DNA from: DASSUW01 sp963740605
GTDB lineage: Bacteria > Actinomycetota > Thermoleophilia > Solirubrobacterales > Solirubrobacteraceae
Assembly: GCA_963740605.1 (NCBI GenBank)
Contig: CAVUFC010000022.1
Location: 806,001 to 870,000 of the forward strand
Length of the DNA stretch: 64,000 nt
Direction: 5' to 3'
Shown in pieces: positions 57,008-64,000 of the stretch. Positions within the stretch are counted from its first letter, which is position 1, and each line of letters opens with the position of its first letter. The notes beneath the pieces are model-generated. The model was given only the letters and a program-made list of their open reading frames with translations. It ran no database searches and was not told the DNA's origin. The translations under genes were made by a program, and so were the position numbers.

Positions 57008-57823
57008 TCACACGTACCGCGCCGCCGCCCGCTCGGCCGACGCGCCGTAGCCGCCACCGAACAGCGCCGCGTGCACGAGCAGCGGGAACAGCTGGTAGAG
57101 CGCGACGCGGTCGCGCCAACCGTCGGCGAGCGGCGCGACTTCCTCGTACGCGGCGAAGAGGCGTGTCCCCGGGGAGCCGAACAGCTCCAGCATCGCGAGG
57201 TCGATCTCGCGGTGGCCGCCGTAGGCGATCGGGTCGATCAGGTACGGCCCGCCGCTCCACAGGACGTTGCCGCTCCACAGGTCGCCGTGCAGGCGGGCGG
57301 GTGGCTCCGCCGGTCCGGCGAGGTCGGCGATGCGATCGCACACCGCCTCGACGGCGCGCCGGCCGCTCGCGGACAGGTGCGGGAGCAGCGGGCGCAGTCG
57401 GCGCTCGGCGTAGAACTCGGGCCAGTTGTCGAGCGGCTCGTTGGGCAGCTCGAGCGAGCCGATCCGCAGCGGTCCGGCGCCGCCGAAGCGATCCGCGCCG
57501 GCCGCGTGCACGCGCGCGAGCCCCTCGCCGAGGACGGCCTCATCGCCTGCGCAGCCCGAGTCGAGCCACTCCAGTGCCAGGAGCCGATCGGAGGCGCCGA
57601 GCACGGCCGGGACGCCGATTGCACCCGGCTCGGCGAGCCAGCGCAGCGCCGCCGCCTCGGCCGCGTACTCGCCCGGCGGCGCCCCCGCGCGGGTCTTGAC
57701 GAACACCGAGCGCCCGTCGGCGAGCTCGGCGCGATAGGCGTCGTTGATGTCACCGCCGCCGACGCGCCGGAGCGACGAGACGCCGCTGCCGGTCGCATCG
57801 GCGACGGCAGCTTCGAGGCTCAC
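57008..57823 (-). CDS. fructosamine kinase family protein
   Basis: 271 residues from ATG 57823. An aminoglycoside-phosphotransferase-like fold: 'GGDINDAYRAELADGRSVFV' with Lys in 'VKTRAG', 'ARLHGDLWSGNVLWSGG' (catalytic loop) and 'YLIDPIAYGGHREIDLAMLE' (metal-binding D). It phosphorylates fructosamine or ribulosamine residues on glycated proteins to start their repair. Its ATG overlaps the end of the LMW phosphatase gene; protein-ribulosamine kinase and LMW phosphatase genes are often neighbours. Confidence 0.92.
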   Translation of the reverse strand: MSLEAAVADATGSGVSSLRRVGGGDINDAYRAELADGRSVFVKTRAGAPPGEYAAEAAALRWLAEPGAIGVPAVLGASDRLLALEWLDSGCAGDEAVLGEGLARVHAAGADRFGGAGPLRIGSLELPNEPLDNWPEFYAERRLRPLLPHLSASGRRAVEAVCDRIADLAGPAEPPARLHGDLWSGNVLWSGGPYLIDPIAYGGHREIDLAMLELFGSPGTRLFAAYEEVAPLADGWRDRVALYQLFPLLVHAALFGGGYGASAERAAARYV

Positions 57824-58263
57824 ACCCGCTCGCGCAGCTCGTCCAGCAGCTCCCGGCAGGCGGACTCGACCATGTCGAGCACGTTCTCGAAGCCGCGGTC
57901 GCCGCCGTAGTACGGGTCGGGCACGTCGGCGTCGGGCACGAGCATCCTGACCTTCTCGCGCGCTTCCTCGTCGGGCGCCATTTCGAGCAGGTCGCGCAGG
58001 TTGCCGCGATCCATCGCGACGAGCAGGTCGAAGCGCCGGAAGTCCGCCTGCTTGACCTGCCGCGCGGCGCCCTCGAGCGTGACGCCGCGACGCTGGGCGG
58101 CGATCGTTGCCCGCTCGTCGGGCGGCTCGCCGGCATGCCAGCCGCCCGTCCCCGCACTGTCGACCTCGATGTCGAGGCCCTCGTCCGCGATCAATCGGCG
58201 CATCACGCCCTCGGCCGTCGGCGAGCGGCAGATGTTGCCCATGCAGACGAAGAGGAGCCTCAC
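57820..58263 (-). CDS. low-molecular-weight protein-tyrosine phosphatase
   Basis: 147 residues from GTG 58263. The active-site loop 'LLFVCMGNICRSPTAEGVMR' (C-x5-R-S) is at the N-terminus, and the general-acid Asp lies in 'DADVPDPYYGGDRGFENVLD'. It dephosphorylates protein tyrosines or, in fructosamine repair clusters, sugar phosphates. It overlaps the thiolase gene and the fructosamine kinase gene by four bases each, so the three form one operon. Confidence 0.94.
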   Translation of the reverse strand: MRLLFVCMGNICRSPTAEGVMRRLIADEGLDIEVDSAGTGGWHAGEPPDERATIAAQRRGVTLEGAARQVKQADFRRFDLLVAMDRGNLRDLLEMAPDEEAREKVRMLVPDADVPDPYYGGDRGFENVLDMVESACRELLDELRERV

Positions 58264-59396
58264 ATCCTCTCCACGATCATCGCCTGGCCCATCCCGCCGG
58301 CGACGCACATCGTCTCCAGCCCGTACGTGCCATCGCGCGCCTCGAGGCCGTTGAGCAGCGTGGTCATGATGCGCGCGCCGGTCATCCCGAACGGGTGGCC
58401 GAGCGCGATCGCGCCGCCGTACGGGTTGAGGTTCTCGGGGTCGATCCCGAGCTCCTCGCGACACGGCACGACCTGGGCGGCGAACGCCTCGTTGAGCTCG
58501 ACGATGTCGATGTCCTCGATCTTCATCCCGGCCTGCTCGAGCACGGCCTTGACCGCGGGGATCGGGCCGAGGCCCATGATCTCGGGCCGGATCGCGGCGA
58601 CCGAGGAGGCGACGATCCGCGCCTTCGGCTTCAGGCCGAGCGCCTTCGCCTTCTCCTGCGACATCACCAGGACGGCGGCAGCGCCGTCGTTGAGCGGGCA
58701 CGAGTTGCCGGCCGTGACGGTGCCGTTCTCGGGGTCGAACGCGGGCTTGAGCTCGGCGAGCTTCTCCAGCGTCGTGCCCGGGCGCGGGCCGTCGTCGCGC
58801 GTGACCTCGCCGACCGGGACGATCTCGGCGTCGAAGTGGCCGGAGTCGCGGGCCGCGACCGCGCGGTCCTGCGACGTCTTGGCCCACTCGTCCTGCGCCT
58901 CGCGGCTGACATTGCACCGCCGCGCGACGTTCTCGGCCGTAAGGCCCATCGGGATGTAGACGTTGTAGGGCGCGCCGTCGGAGCCGTCGAGCTGCGAGTG
59001 CGGCTCGAACGGGGCCTGGGCCGGGAAACGCGAGACAGCCTCGACGCCGGCGGCGATGTACTGGTCCCCCTCGCCGGCCTTGATCGCGTGGAAGGCCATC
59101 CGGATCGTCTGCAGCGATGACGCGCAGAAGCGGTTGACGGACGTGGCCGGGATGTGATGGTCGAGCCCGGCCAGCAGCGCGGCGTTGCGGCCGACGTTGT
59201 AGCCCGCCTCGCCCATCTGAAAGCCGCAGCCCATCATCACGTCGACGGTCTCGCCGAAGTCGACGCCCGGGTTGCGCTCGACCAGCGCCTTCAGCGGCAC
59301 GGCGGCGAGGTCGTCCGTACGGACGTCCTTCAGCGATCCCTTGGCCGCGCGCCCGATCGGCGTGCGGATGGCATCGACGATGACGGCTTCAGGCAT
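58260..59396 (-). CDS. acetyl-CoA C-acyltransferase (thiolase)
   Basis: 378 residues from ATG 59396 ('MPEAVIVDAIRTPIGRAAKG'). The nucleophile Cys is in 'TSVNRFCASSLQTIRMAF', the second-site 'NEAFAAQVVPCREELGI' and 'GGAIALGHPFGMTGARIMTT' (His), and the last Cys 'YGLETMCVAGGMGQAMIVER'. This set fits degradative FadA/AtoB-type thiolases of beta-oxidation. A palindrome just upstream may bind a TetR-type repressor. Confidence 0.93.
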   Translation of the reverse strand: MPEAVIVDAIRTPIGRAAKGSLKDVRTDDLAAVPLKALVERNPGVDFGETVDVMMGCGFQMGEAGYNVGRNAALLAGLDHHIPATSVNRFCASSLQTIRMAFHAIKAGEGDQYIAAGVEAVSRFPAQAPFEPHSQLDGSDGAPYNVYIPMGLTAENVARRCNVSREAQDEWAKTSQDRAVAARDSGHFDAEIVPVGEVTRDDGPRPGTTLEKLAELKPAFDPENGTVTAGNSCPLNDGAAAVLVMSQEKAKALGLKPKARIVASSVAAIRPEIMGLGPIPAVKAVLEQAGMKIEDIDIVELNEAFAAQVVPCREELGIDPENLNPYGGAIALGHPFGMTGARIMTTLLNGLEARDGTYGLETMCVAGGMGQAMIVERM

Positions 59397-59413
59397 TCGG
59401 TGATCTCCAGTTC

Positions 59414-59431
59414 GGATTGAGTCGTCAATCC
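59414..59431. promoter_or_regulatory. palindrome upstream of thiolase, likely TetR-type operator
   Basis: GGATTGA-gtcg-TCAATCC, perfect 7-base arms in the 34-base gap between the thiolase start (59396) and the end of the PfkB gene. The sequence is similar to operator types described for TetR regulators of fatty-acid genes in actinobacteria. The presumed regulator gene is not in the window. Confidence 0.5.
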
Positions 59432-60207
59432 TATGAAGGCCGTGCGCCCACCTGCGCCACCGCTCGCGCGGCAAGGCCGCAGCCTGCCGCGAGCGCCTCG
59501 CGCCGCTCGGCGCCGCTGAGGCGCGCGCTCAGGAAGCCGGCGGCGAACGCGTCACCGGCGCCGGTGGTGTCGACGACCTCGACGGGCTCGGCGGGCACGT
59601 GCACGTCGCCCCAGCGTGCGCCGCCGGCGCCGAGCTTGACGACCATCTCGCCGCCGTCGAGGTGCTCCGCCTCACGCTCGTTCGGGAGCAGCAGGTCGAC
59701 CGGTGGGATCGCGCCGGGGCGCAGCAGCGCCCACGACGAGGGATCGACGGAGACGGTCATCCCCGCCGCGCGGGCGCGCTCGATCGCCGCCAGTGCGCTC
59801 GCACGCGGGCCGTGGCGCAGCAGCGCGTAGCCGACGACGTGCAGGTGGTCGCCGAGCGGGATCTCGCCCAGCGGGGCGTCGTTGGCGCCCGGGTCGGGCA
59901 GCATCGTCCGCTCGCCGCCGGGCTCCACGAGCACGATGCAGGTACCGGTCGGCCGCTCGGGATCGGCGGTGGCGTGGACGTCGACGCCGCGCAGCTCGGC
60001 CACCGCCGCGCGGCCGCGGTCGTCGTCCCCGACCCGGCACACGAGCGCGACGTCGGTGCCGATGCTCGCCGCCCACGCCGCCGTGTTGGCGGCCGAGCCG
60101 CCGCCCTGGACGCTGATCTGCGCTGTCGTGTCGCTCGCGTGCGCGAGCGGATCGGCGATGCGCGCCACCACGTCGACCATCAGGTCGCCGAGGACGACGA
60201 GCGTCAT
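59431..60207 (-). CDS. PfkB-family sugar kinase, probable pseudouridine kinase
   Basis: 258 residues from ATG 60207. 'VVLGDLMVDVVARI' N-terminal strand, 'GGGSAANTAAWAASIGTDVA' PfkB signature 1, and 'VVDTTGAGDAFAAGFLSARL' signature 2 with catalytic Asp. It is directly downstream of psuG (4-base overlap), the usual PsuK position, so phosphorylation of pseudouridine is the best inference. The length is shorter than many PfkB kinases (about 300). Confidence 0.85.
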   Translation of the reverse strand: MTLVVLGDLMVDVVARIADPLAHASDTTAQISVQGGGSAANTAAWAASIGTDVALVCRVGDDDRGRAAVAELRGVDVHATADPERPTGTCIVLVEPGGERTMLPDPGANDAPLGEIPLGDHLHVVGYALLRHGPRASALAAIERARAAGMTVSVDPSSWALLRPGAIPPVDLLLPNEREAEHLDGGEMVVKLGAGGARWGDVHVPAEPVEVVDTTGAGDAFAAGFLSARLSGAERREALAAGCGLAARAVAQVGARPS

Positions 60208-61085
60208 GCCGTGGCGGAGGCGATCTGGGCGGCGAGCGTGGCGTTGCGCAGCACGAGGCGGACGTTCGCCTCGAGGCTCGCGCCGTCGGTCTCGCGGTGG
60301 AAGTGGCCGAGCAGGAACGGTGTGACGTCCTTGCCGCGGACTCCCTGCTCTGCCGCCGCGGCGAGGCCGCTCTCCAACACCCGGTCGTGCAGGTCCTGGT
60401 CGAGCGGCTCGTCGATCGGGTTGGCGACGACGATCGCCCCCAGCCCGAGCTCCGCGCGCGCGTGCGCGACATCGGCGACCTCGCTGGGGCTGTCGACACG
60501 CCACGGCACCGGGAAGCCGGAGTCGGTGATGTAGAAGCCGGGGAAGCTGTCGGTCTGGTAGCCGAGCAGCGTCACGTTCAACGTCTCCAGGCGCTCGAGC
60601 GTGGCCTCAACGTCGAGGATCGACTTCACGCCCGCGCAGACGACGGTGATCGGGGTCTGGCCGAGCGTGGTGAGGTCGGCCGACTCGTCCCAGCTCTCGC
60701 GCGCCTCGCGGTGGACGCCGCCGAGGCCGCCGGTGGCAAACACGCCGATACCCGCGCGGACCGCCAGCGTGGCCGTGGCGGCGACGGTGGTCGCGCCGGT
60801 GGCGCGGCGCGCCATCACCACTGCCAGGTCGCGCGCGCTGCACTTGGCGACGTCGTCCCCGCCGATCGCGTCGAGCGCCTCGCGGTCGAGCCCGATGCGC
60901 ACCATCCCGTCGACGATCGCGATCGTCGCGGGCACCGCTCCCTCGTCCCGGACCGCCGCCTCGATCATGCGCGCGATCTCGACGTTCTCCGGCTGCGGGA
61001 GCCCGTGGGCGATCAGCGTGCTCTCGAGCGCCACCACCGGGCGGCCCTCCTCGATCGCGGTCGAGACCTCGCGGGTGTAACGCAT
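60204..61085 (-). CDS. psuG: pseudouridine-5'-phosphate glycosidase
   Basis: 293 residues from ATG 61085. Family motifs: 'VVALESTLIAHGLPQPENVE' (catalytic Lys comes later in 'DVAKCSARDLAVVMARRATG'), 'GIGVFATGGLGGVHREARES' and 'PITVVCAGVKSILDVEATLE'. It splits pseudouridine 5'-phosphate into uracil and ribose 5-phosphate. The adjoining PfkB kinase supplies the substrate from pseudouridine. Divergent from msrA with only 29 bases between starts. Confidence 0.95.
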   Translation of the reverse strand: MRYTREVSTAIEEGRPVVALESTLIAHGLPQPENVEIARMIEAAVRDEGAVPATIAIVDGMVRIGLDREALDAIGGDDVAKCSARDLAVVMARRATGATTVAATATLAVRAGIGVFATGGLGGVHREARESWDESADLTTLGQTPITVVCAGVKSILDVEATLERLETLNVTLLGYQTDSFPGFYITDSGFPVPWRVDSPSEVADVAHARAELGLGAIVVANPIDEPLDQDLHDRVLESGLAAAAEQGVRGKDVTPFLLGHFHRETDGASLEANVRLVLRNATLAAQIASATA

Positions 61086-61114
61086 TAAGGCGTCACCGTA
61101 CAGTGCTTAACACG

Positions 61115-61765
61115 ATGCTCTTCTCCTCCCGCAAGACCAAGTTGGTCGAGCCGGATCGCGCGCTGCGCGGCCGCGACGCGCCGATGCCGGTCCCCGCCCG
61201 CCACGAGGTGCTCGGCACGCCGATCGCGCCCCCGTTCCCGGAGGGACTCGAGCAGATCGTCGTCGGCATGGGCTGCTTCTGGGGCGCCGAGCGCGTGTTC
61301 TGGCAGGCCGACGGCGTGTACACGACCGCAGTCGGCTACGCCGGCGGCTACACGCCGAACCCGACCTACAACGAGGTCTGCTCGGCACGTACCGGCCACA
61401 CCGAGGTCGTGCTGGCGGTCTTCGACCCCAACGTGACGTCCTACGACGCGACGCTGCGCCTGTTCTGGGAGCACCACGACCCGACGCAGGGGATGCGTCA
61501 GGGCAACGACGTCGGGACGCAGTACCGCTCGGCGATCTACTGGCAGACCGAGGCCGAGCGCGACGCCGCGATCGCCTCGCGCGAGAGGTACCAGCGGGAG
61601 CTCAACGAGGCCGGCTACGGCGGGATCTCGACCGAGATCGAGAAGGCCGGGCCCTTCTACTACGCCGAGGACTACCACCAGCAGTACCTCGCCAAGAACC
61701 CGAACGGCTATTGCGGGCTCGGCGGCACCGGCGTCAGCTGCCCGATCGGGCTGGCCGCGACGTAG
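61115..61765 (+). CDS. msrA: peptide-methionine (S)-S-oxide reductase MsrA
   Basis: 216 residues from ATG 61115 (GTG 61103 possible). The catalytic Cys is in 'VVGMGCFWGAERVFWQADGV', followed by 'GYAGGYTPNPTYNEVCSART' and 'FWEHHDPTQGMRQGNDVGTQ' then 'YRSAIYWQ'. 'CGLGGTGVSCPIG' at the end supplies two recycling cysteines, as in three-Cys MsrA enzymes. It repairs methionine-S-sulfoxide in proteins. Confidence 0.95.
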   Translation: MLFSSRKTKLVEPDRALRGRDAPMPVPARHEVLGTPIAPPFPEGLEQIVVGMGCFWGAERVFWQADGVYTTAVGYAGGYTPNPTYNEVCSARTGHTEVVLAVFDPNVTSYDATLRLFWEHHDPTQGMRQGNDVGTQYRSAIYWQTEAERDAAIASRERYQRELNEAGYGGISTEIEKAGPFYYAEDYHQQYLAKNPNGYCGLGGTGVSCPIGLAAT

Positions 61766-61835
61766 GGGCCACCTCGGGGGTCGACAGGGGGTTGTCCGTA
61801 TAGATGGCGGTCGGCCCCGGCCGTAGCGTCGCCGT

Positions 61836-63230
61836 ATGGCTGCCGCACTCCTGACGTCACGCATCGCCCGCACCGGCCGCTTCGGCAGCCTGGTCGCCGG
61901 CCAGGGCCTGCGCTGGGCCGGTACGCAGGCGGCCAACAAGGTCCGCTCGCAGCAGCGTGCCGACGCCGCGACCGGTGAGCGCGCCGCCGCCCTCGCCCGC
62001 GAGCTCGTCGAGCAGCTCGGCCACATGCGCGGTGCTGCGATGAAGATCGGCCAGGTGCTGTCGACGATCGACTTCACCGCGATCCCGGCGAGCGAGCGCG
62101 AGGCGTTCAAGGACACGCTCGCCGCACTGCGCGACGACGTGCCGCCGCTGCCGTTCGCCAAGGTCGAGAAGCTCGTCCGCAGCGAGCTCGGCGGACCGGT
62201 GTCGCACTCCTTCGCCGACTTCGAGGAGGAGGCGTTCGCCGCTGCCTCGATCGGCCAGGTCCACCGGGCCGTCACGCACGACGGCCGCACGGTCGCCGTC
62301 AAGGTCCAGTACCCGGGCATGGCCGAGGCGGTCGAGTCCGACCTGCGCAACCTCGGGCTCCTGCTCCCGCTCGTCAAGCGCCTGGCGCCAGGGCTCGACA
62401 CCGCCGCGCTCTCCGCCGAGCTGCGCGAGCGCGTCGGCGAGGAGCTCGACTACGAGATCGAGGCGCAGAATCACCGCTCGATGGCGCGCGCCTGGCGCGG
62501 GCATCCGCTGGCGCACGTCCCGGCCGTCGACACGATGCTCTCCAGCCGCCGACTGCTGGTGACCGAGCTGCTGGTCGGCCGCCGGTTCGAGGACGTCAAG
62601 CAGCTCGACGCACCCGAGCGCGACCGGTTCGCCGAGATCGTCTTCCGCTTCTTCTTCGGGACGCTGAGCCGGCTCGGCCGCGCGTCCGGCGACCCGCATC
62701 CGGGCAACTACCTGCTGCTCGACGACGGCCGCGTCGGCTTCCTCGACTTCGGGCTGATGCGAATCGTCGACCGCGAGTATCTCGCCGGCGAGCATGCGCT
62801 GGCGGCCGCGGTCGAGCACGACGACGCCGACGCCGTCCACGCCGGCATGGCCGCACTCGGGTATCTCCCGGACCCGGCCACCTTCGCGCCTGAGCGCCTG
62901 CTGGAGGCGCTGCGGCTCTCCGGCGAGTGGTACTTCGAGCCCGGCGCGCGCCGCCTCACGCCGGCGCACGTCAGCGATCACGTCGAGCGCGCGTCCTCGC
63001 CGCGGTCGGAGTACTGGGACGACGTGCGCCGCATGTCGCTCCCGCCCCAGGCGCTGCTGATCCGCCGGATGGAGGGCCTCGTGTTCTCCACGCTCGGCGA
63101 GCTGCGGGCTCGCGCCGACTGGGCCGCGCTCGGGCGCGAGTACCATGCGGGCGCCGTGCCCTCGACGCCGCTGGGTGAGCTGGACGCCTCGTTCTGGGGC
63201 GACGCGCGCCCGCTGCGGCGCGCCGCCTAG
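61836..63230 (+). CDS. ABC1/AarF (UbiB-like) kinase family protein
   Basis: 464 residues from ATG 61836. The KxGQ motif 'MRGAAMKIGQVLSTIDFTAI', A-rich loop 'FAAASIGQVHRAVTHDGRTV', Lys in 'VAVKVQYPGMAEAVESDLRN', catalytic 'RASGDPHPGNYLLLDDGRVG' and metal-binding 'FLDFGLMRIVDREYLAGEHA' are complete. These atypical kinases support quinone or lipid homeostasis at the membrane. No C-terminal membrane helices are visible, unlike E. coli UbiB. Confidence 0.93.
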   Translation: MAAALLTSRIARTGRFGSLVAGQGLRWAGTQAANKVRSQQRADAATGERAAALARELVEQLGHMRGAAMKIGQVLSTIDFTAIPASEREAFKDTLAALRDDVPPLPFAKVEKLVRSELGGPVSHSFADFEEEAFAAASIGQVHRAVTHDGRTVAVKVQYPGMAEAVESDLRNLGLLLPLVKRLAPGLDTAALSAELRERVGEELDYEIEAQNHRSMARAWRGHPLAHVPAVDTMLSSRRLLVTELLVGRRFEDVKQLDAPERDRFAEIVFRFFFGTLSRLGRASGDPHPGNYLLLDDGRVGFLDFGLMRIVDREYLAGEHALAAAVEHDDADAVHAGMAALGYLPDPATFAPERLLEALRLSGEWYFEPGARRLTPAHVSDHVERASSPRSEYWDDVRRMSLPPQALLIRRMEGLVFSTLGELRARADWAALGREYHAGAVPSTPLGELDASFWGDARPLRRAA

Positions 63231-63282
63231 CGTCGTGATTCGGAAGTTCGGCGTCACCGGACGTCTGAAACAGGACACTGAG

Positions 63283-63846
63283 ATGAACGCGCCCCCCGCT
63301 CCAGGTCCCTACCTCCAGACCGTCTCAGGACGGTTCGTGAACCCGTTCGACCCTGACCCGGAGCAGCTCGACGCGGGCGACATCGCACGCGCACTCGCGA
63401 ACCTGTCGCGGTTCGGCGGCCACACGCGCGCCTTCTACTCGGTCGCCCAGCACTCGGTGATCGTGTCCCAGCTCGTCGAGCAGCGGGGCGGCGACGCCGA
63501 GGACGCGTTCGCCGCACTGATGCACGACGCGACCGAGGCGTACCTCGGCGACATGCCGCATCCGATCAAGCACCGCAGCCCGCTCGGTGCGGCGTTCAAG
63601 AAGGCGGAGGATCACCTCGAGGAGGTGCTCCGCGAGCGCTTCCGGATCAAGCCCGACGTGCCGGAGATCAAGCGCGTCGACCGCGCCCTGCTCGCGACCG
63701 AGCGGCGCGCGTTCAGCGGCGAGAACTGGCACTGGCCGGAGCTCGACAGCGTCGAGCCGCTCGACATCGAGCTCGAGGCCTGGCCGCCCGACGAGGCGGC
63801 ACGCGTCTTCGCCGAGCGTTACGCCGAGCTCGACGCCCGGCGCTAG
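63283..63846 (+). CDS. HD-domain phosphohydrolase (YfbR-like)
   Basis: 187 residues from ATG 63283. The HD pattern: His in 'FYSVAQHSVIVSQLVEQRGG', HD pair in 'AFAALMHDATEAYLGDMPHP', final Asp in 'EIKRVDRALLATERRAF'. This is the YfbR/COG1896 arrangement, which hydrolyses deoxynucleotide monophosphates or related phosphates. The stop shares a base with the next GTG. Confidence 0.88.
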   Translation: MNAPPAPGPYLQTVSGRFVNPFDPDPEQLDAGDIARALANLSRFGGHTRAFYSVAQHSVIVSQLVEQRGGDAEDAFAALMHDATEAYLGDMPHPIKHRSPLGAAFKKAEDHLEEVLRERFRIKPDVPEIKRVDRALLATERRAFSGENWHWPELDSVEPLDIELEAWPPDEAARVFAERYAELDARR

Positions 63847-64000
63847 TGGCCGGCCGCGCCCTCGTCACGGGTGTGACCGGGTTCGTCGGCGGTCGGCTGG
63901 CGTCCGCGCTCACCGATGCCGGCTGGGAGGTCCGCGGGCTGGTGCGGGATCGCTCCCGCGCCCGTGGACTCGACTACGAGCTCCACGAGGGCGACGTCCT
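63846..64000 (+). CDS. NAD-dependent epimerase/dehydratase, 3' partial
   Basis: GTG 63846 overlaps the previous stop, and 51 complete residues are visible before the window ends. 'ALVTGVTGFVGGRLASALTD' is the extended-SDR Rossmann motif T-G-x-T-G-F-x-G, and 'GWEVRGLVRDRSRARGLDYE' continues the first beta-alpha-beta unit. Probably a nucleoside-sugar epimerase or hopanoid-associated reductase; the substrate region is outside the window. Confidence 0.85.
   Translation, partial: MAGRALVTGVTGFVGGRLASALTDAGWEVRGLVRDRSRARGLDYELHEGDV

Noticed and set aside
1..64000. tRNA, rRNA or tmRNA genes
   Set aside because: I looked through the intergenic regions for cloverleaf or conserved rRNA sequence and recognised none; a covariance search would be decisive.

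Overview
The window comes from a very GC-rich Gram-positive bacterium. I infer Actinomycetota, class Thermoleophilia, near Solirubrobacterales. The evidence is the strong G/C bias at third codon positions, frequent GTG/TTG starts with 1-4 base gene overlaps, an F420-type LLM oxidoreductase, an actinobacterial-type c-di-AMP riboswitch ahead of a cell-wall gene, and a small secreted protein (55439-56083) of a kind I associate with Solirubrobacter/Conexibacter. No rRNA, tRNA, CRISPR array, transposase or integrase was recognised, and no gene-free stretch exceeds about 240 bases.

1-5058 is the end of a CO-dehydrogenase/molybdenum-hydroxylase accessory cluster: a MobA-like cytidylyltransferase, a CoxD-type MoxR ATPase, a CoxE-type VWA protein with an apparent one-base frameshift, a small Cys-rich protein, a stand-alone fragment of a CoxL-like subunit, YceI, CoxG and a zinc ribbon protein.

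5092-27414 is the main feature: an extracellular-type contractile injection system (eCIS, phage-tail-like). It runs from Pvc16/DUF4255, sheath, tube, chaperone and a DUF6760-like protein to a repeat-rich protein, second tube protein, LysM hub spacer, VgrG spike, gp25, gpJ and tail protein I. Three unusual genes follow on the same strand with almost no spacing: a membrane-anchored zinc-ribbon/PASTA/beta-propeller protein, a zinc-ribbon/FHA/PqqD-like/M50 protease fusion, and a 959-residue multidomain peptidoglycan hydrolase. Facing them is an operon of the PAAR spike tip, a transmembrane Ser/Thr kinase and a small membrane-anchored protein. A LuxR-type response regulator diverges from that operon across a long inverted repeat. 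Kinase, FHA, PASTA and PAAR together suggest an injection system tied to the membrane, controlled by threonine phosphorylation and armed with a wall hydrolase, comparable to the kinase/FHA control of some type VI systems but on an eCIS chassis. I see no AAA+ ATPase, tail fibre or conventional tape-measure gene of the usual eCIS set.

27429-38143 holds an ArsA-like ATPase, an ATPase whose Walker A region is missing, two HxlR regulators, a cytosolic HtrA-like protease, AIM24, PilT, a broken LuxR/AAA regulator and the principal sigma factor. 38174-49417 holds the c-di-AMP riboswitch with an RlpA-like protein, GlpX, an LLM oxidoreductase, Tag glycosylase, a GH26-like hydrolase, a RibD-like reductase, an SDR, acetolactate synthase, and a decayed patch (truncated TetR, methyltransferase remnant) with palindromic repeats, then an MFS transporter. 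49300-64000 holds an APC permease facing an Lrp regulator, Lon, an ABC exporter, a lineage-type secreted protein, an SDR, fructosamine kinase, LMW phosphatase, thiolase, a PsuG/PfkB pair, MsrA, an AarF kinase, an HD phosphohydrolase and the start of an NAD-dependent epimerase.
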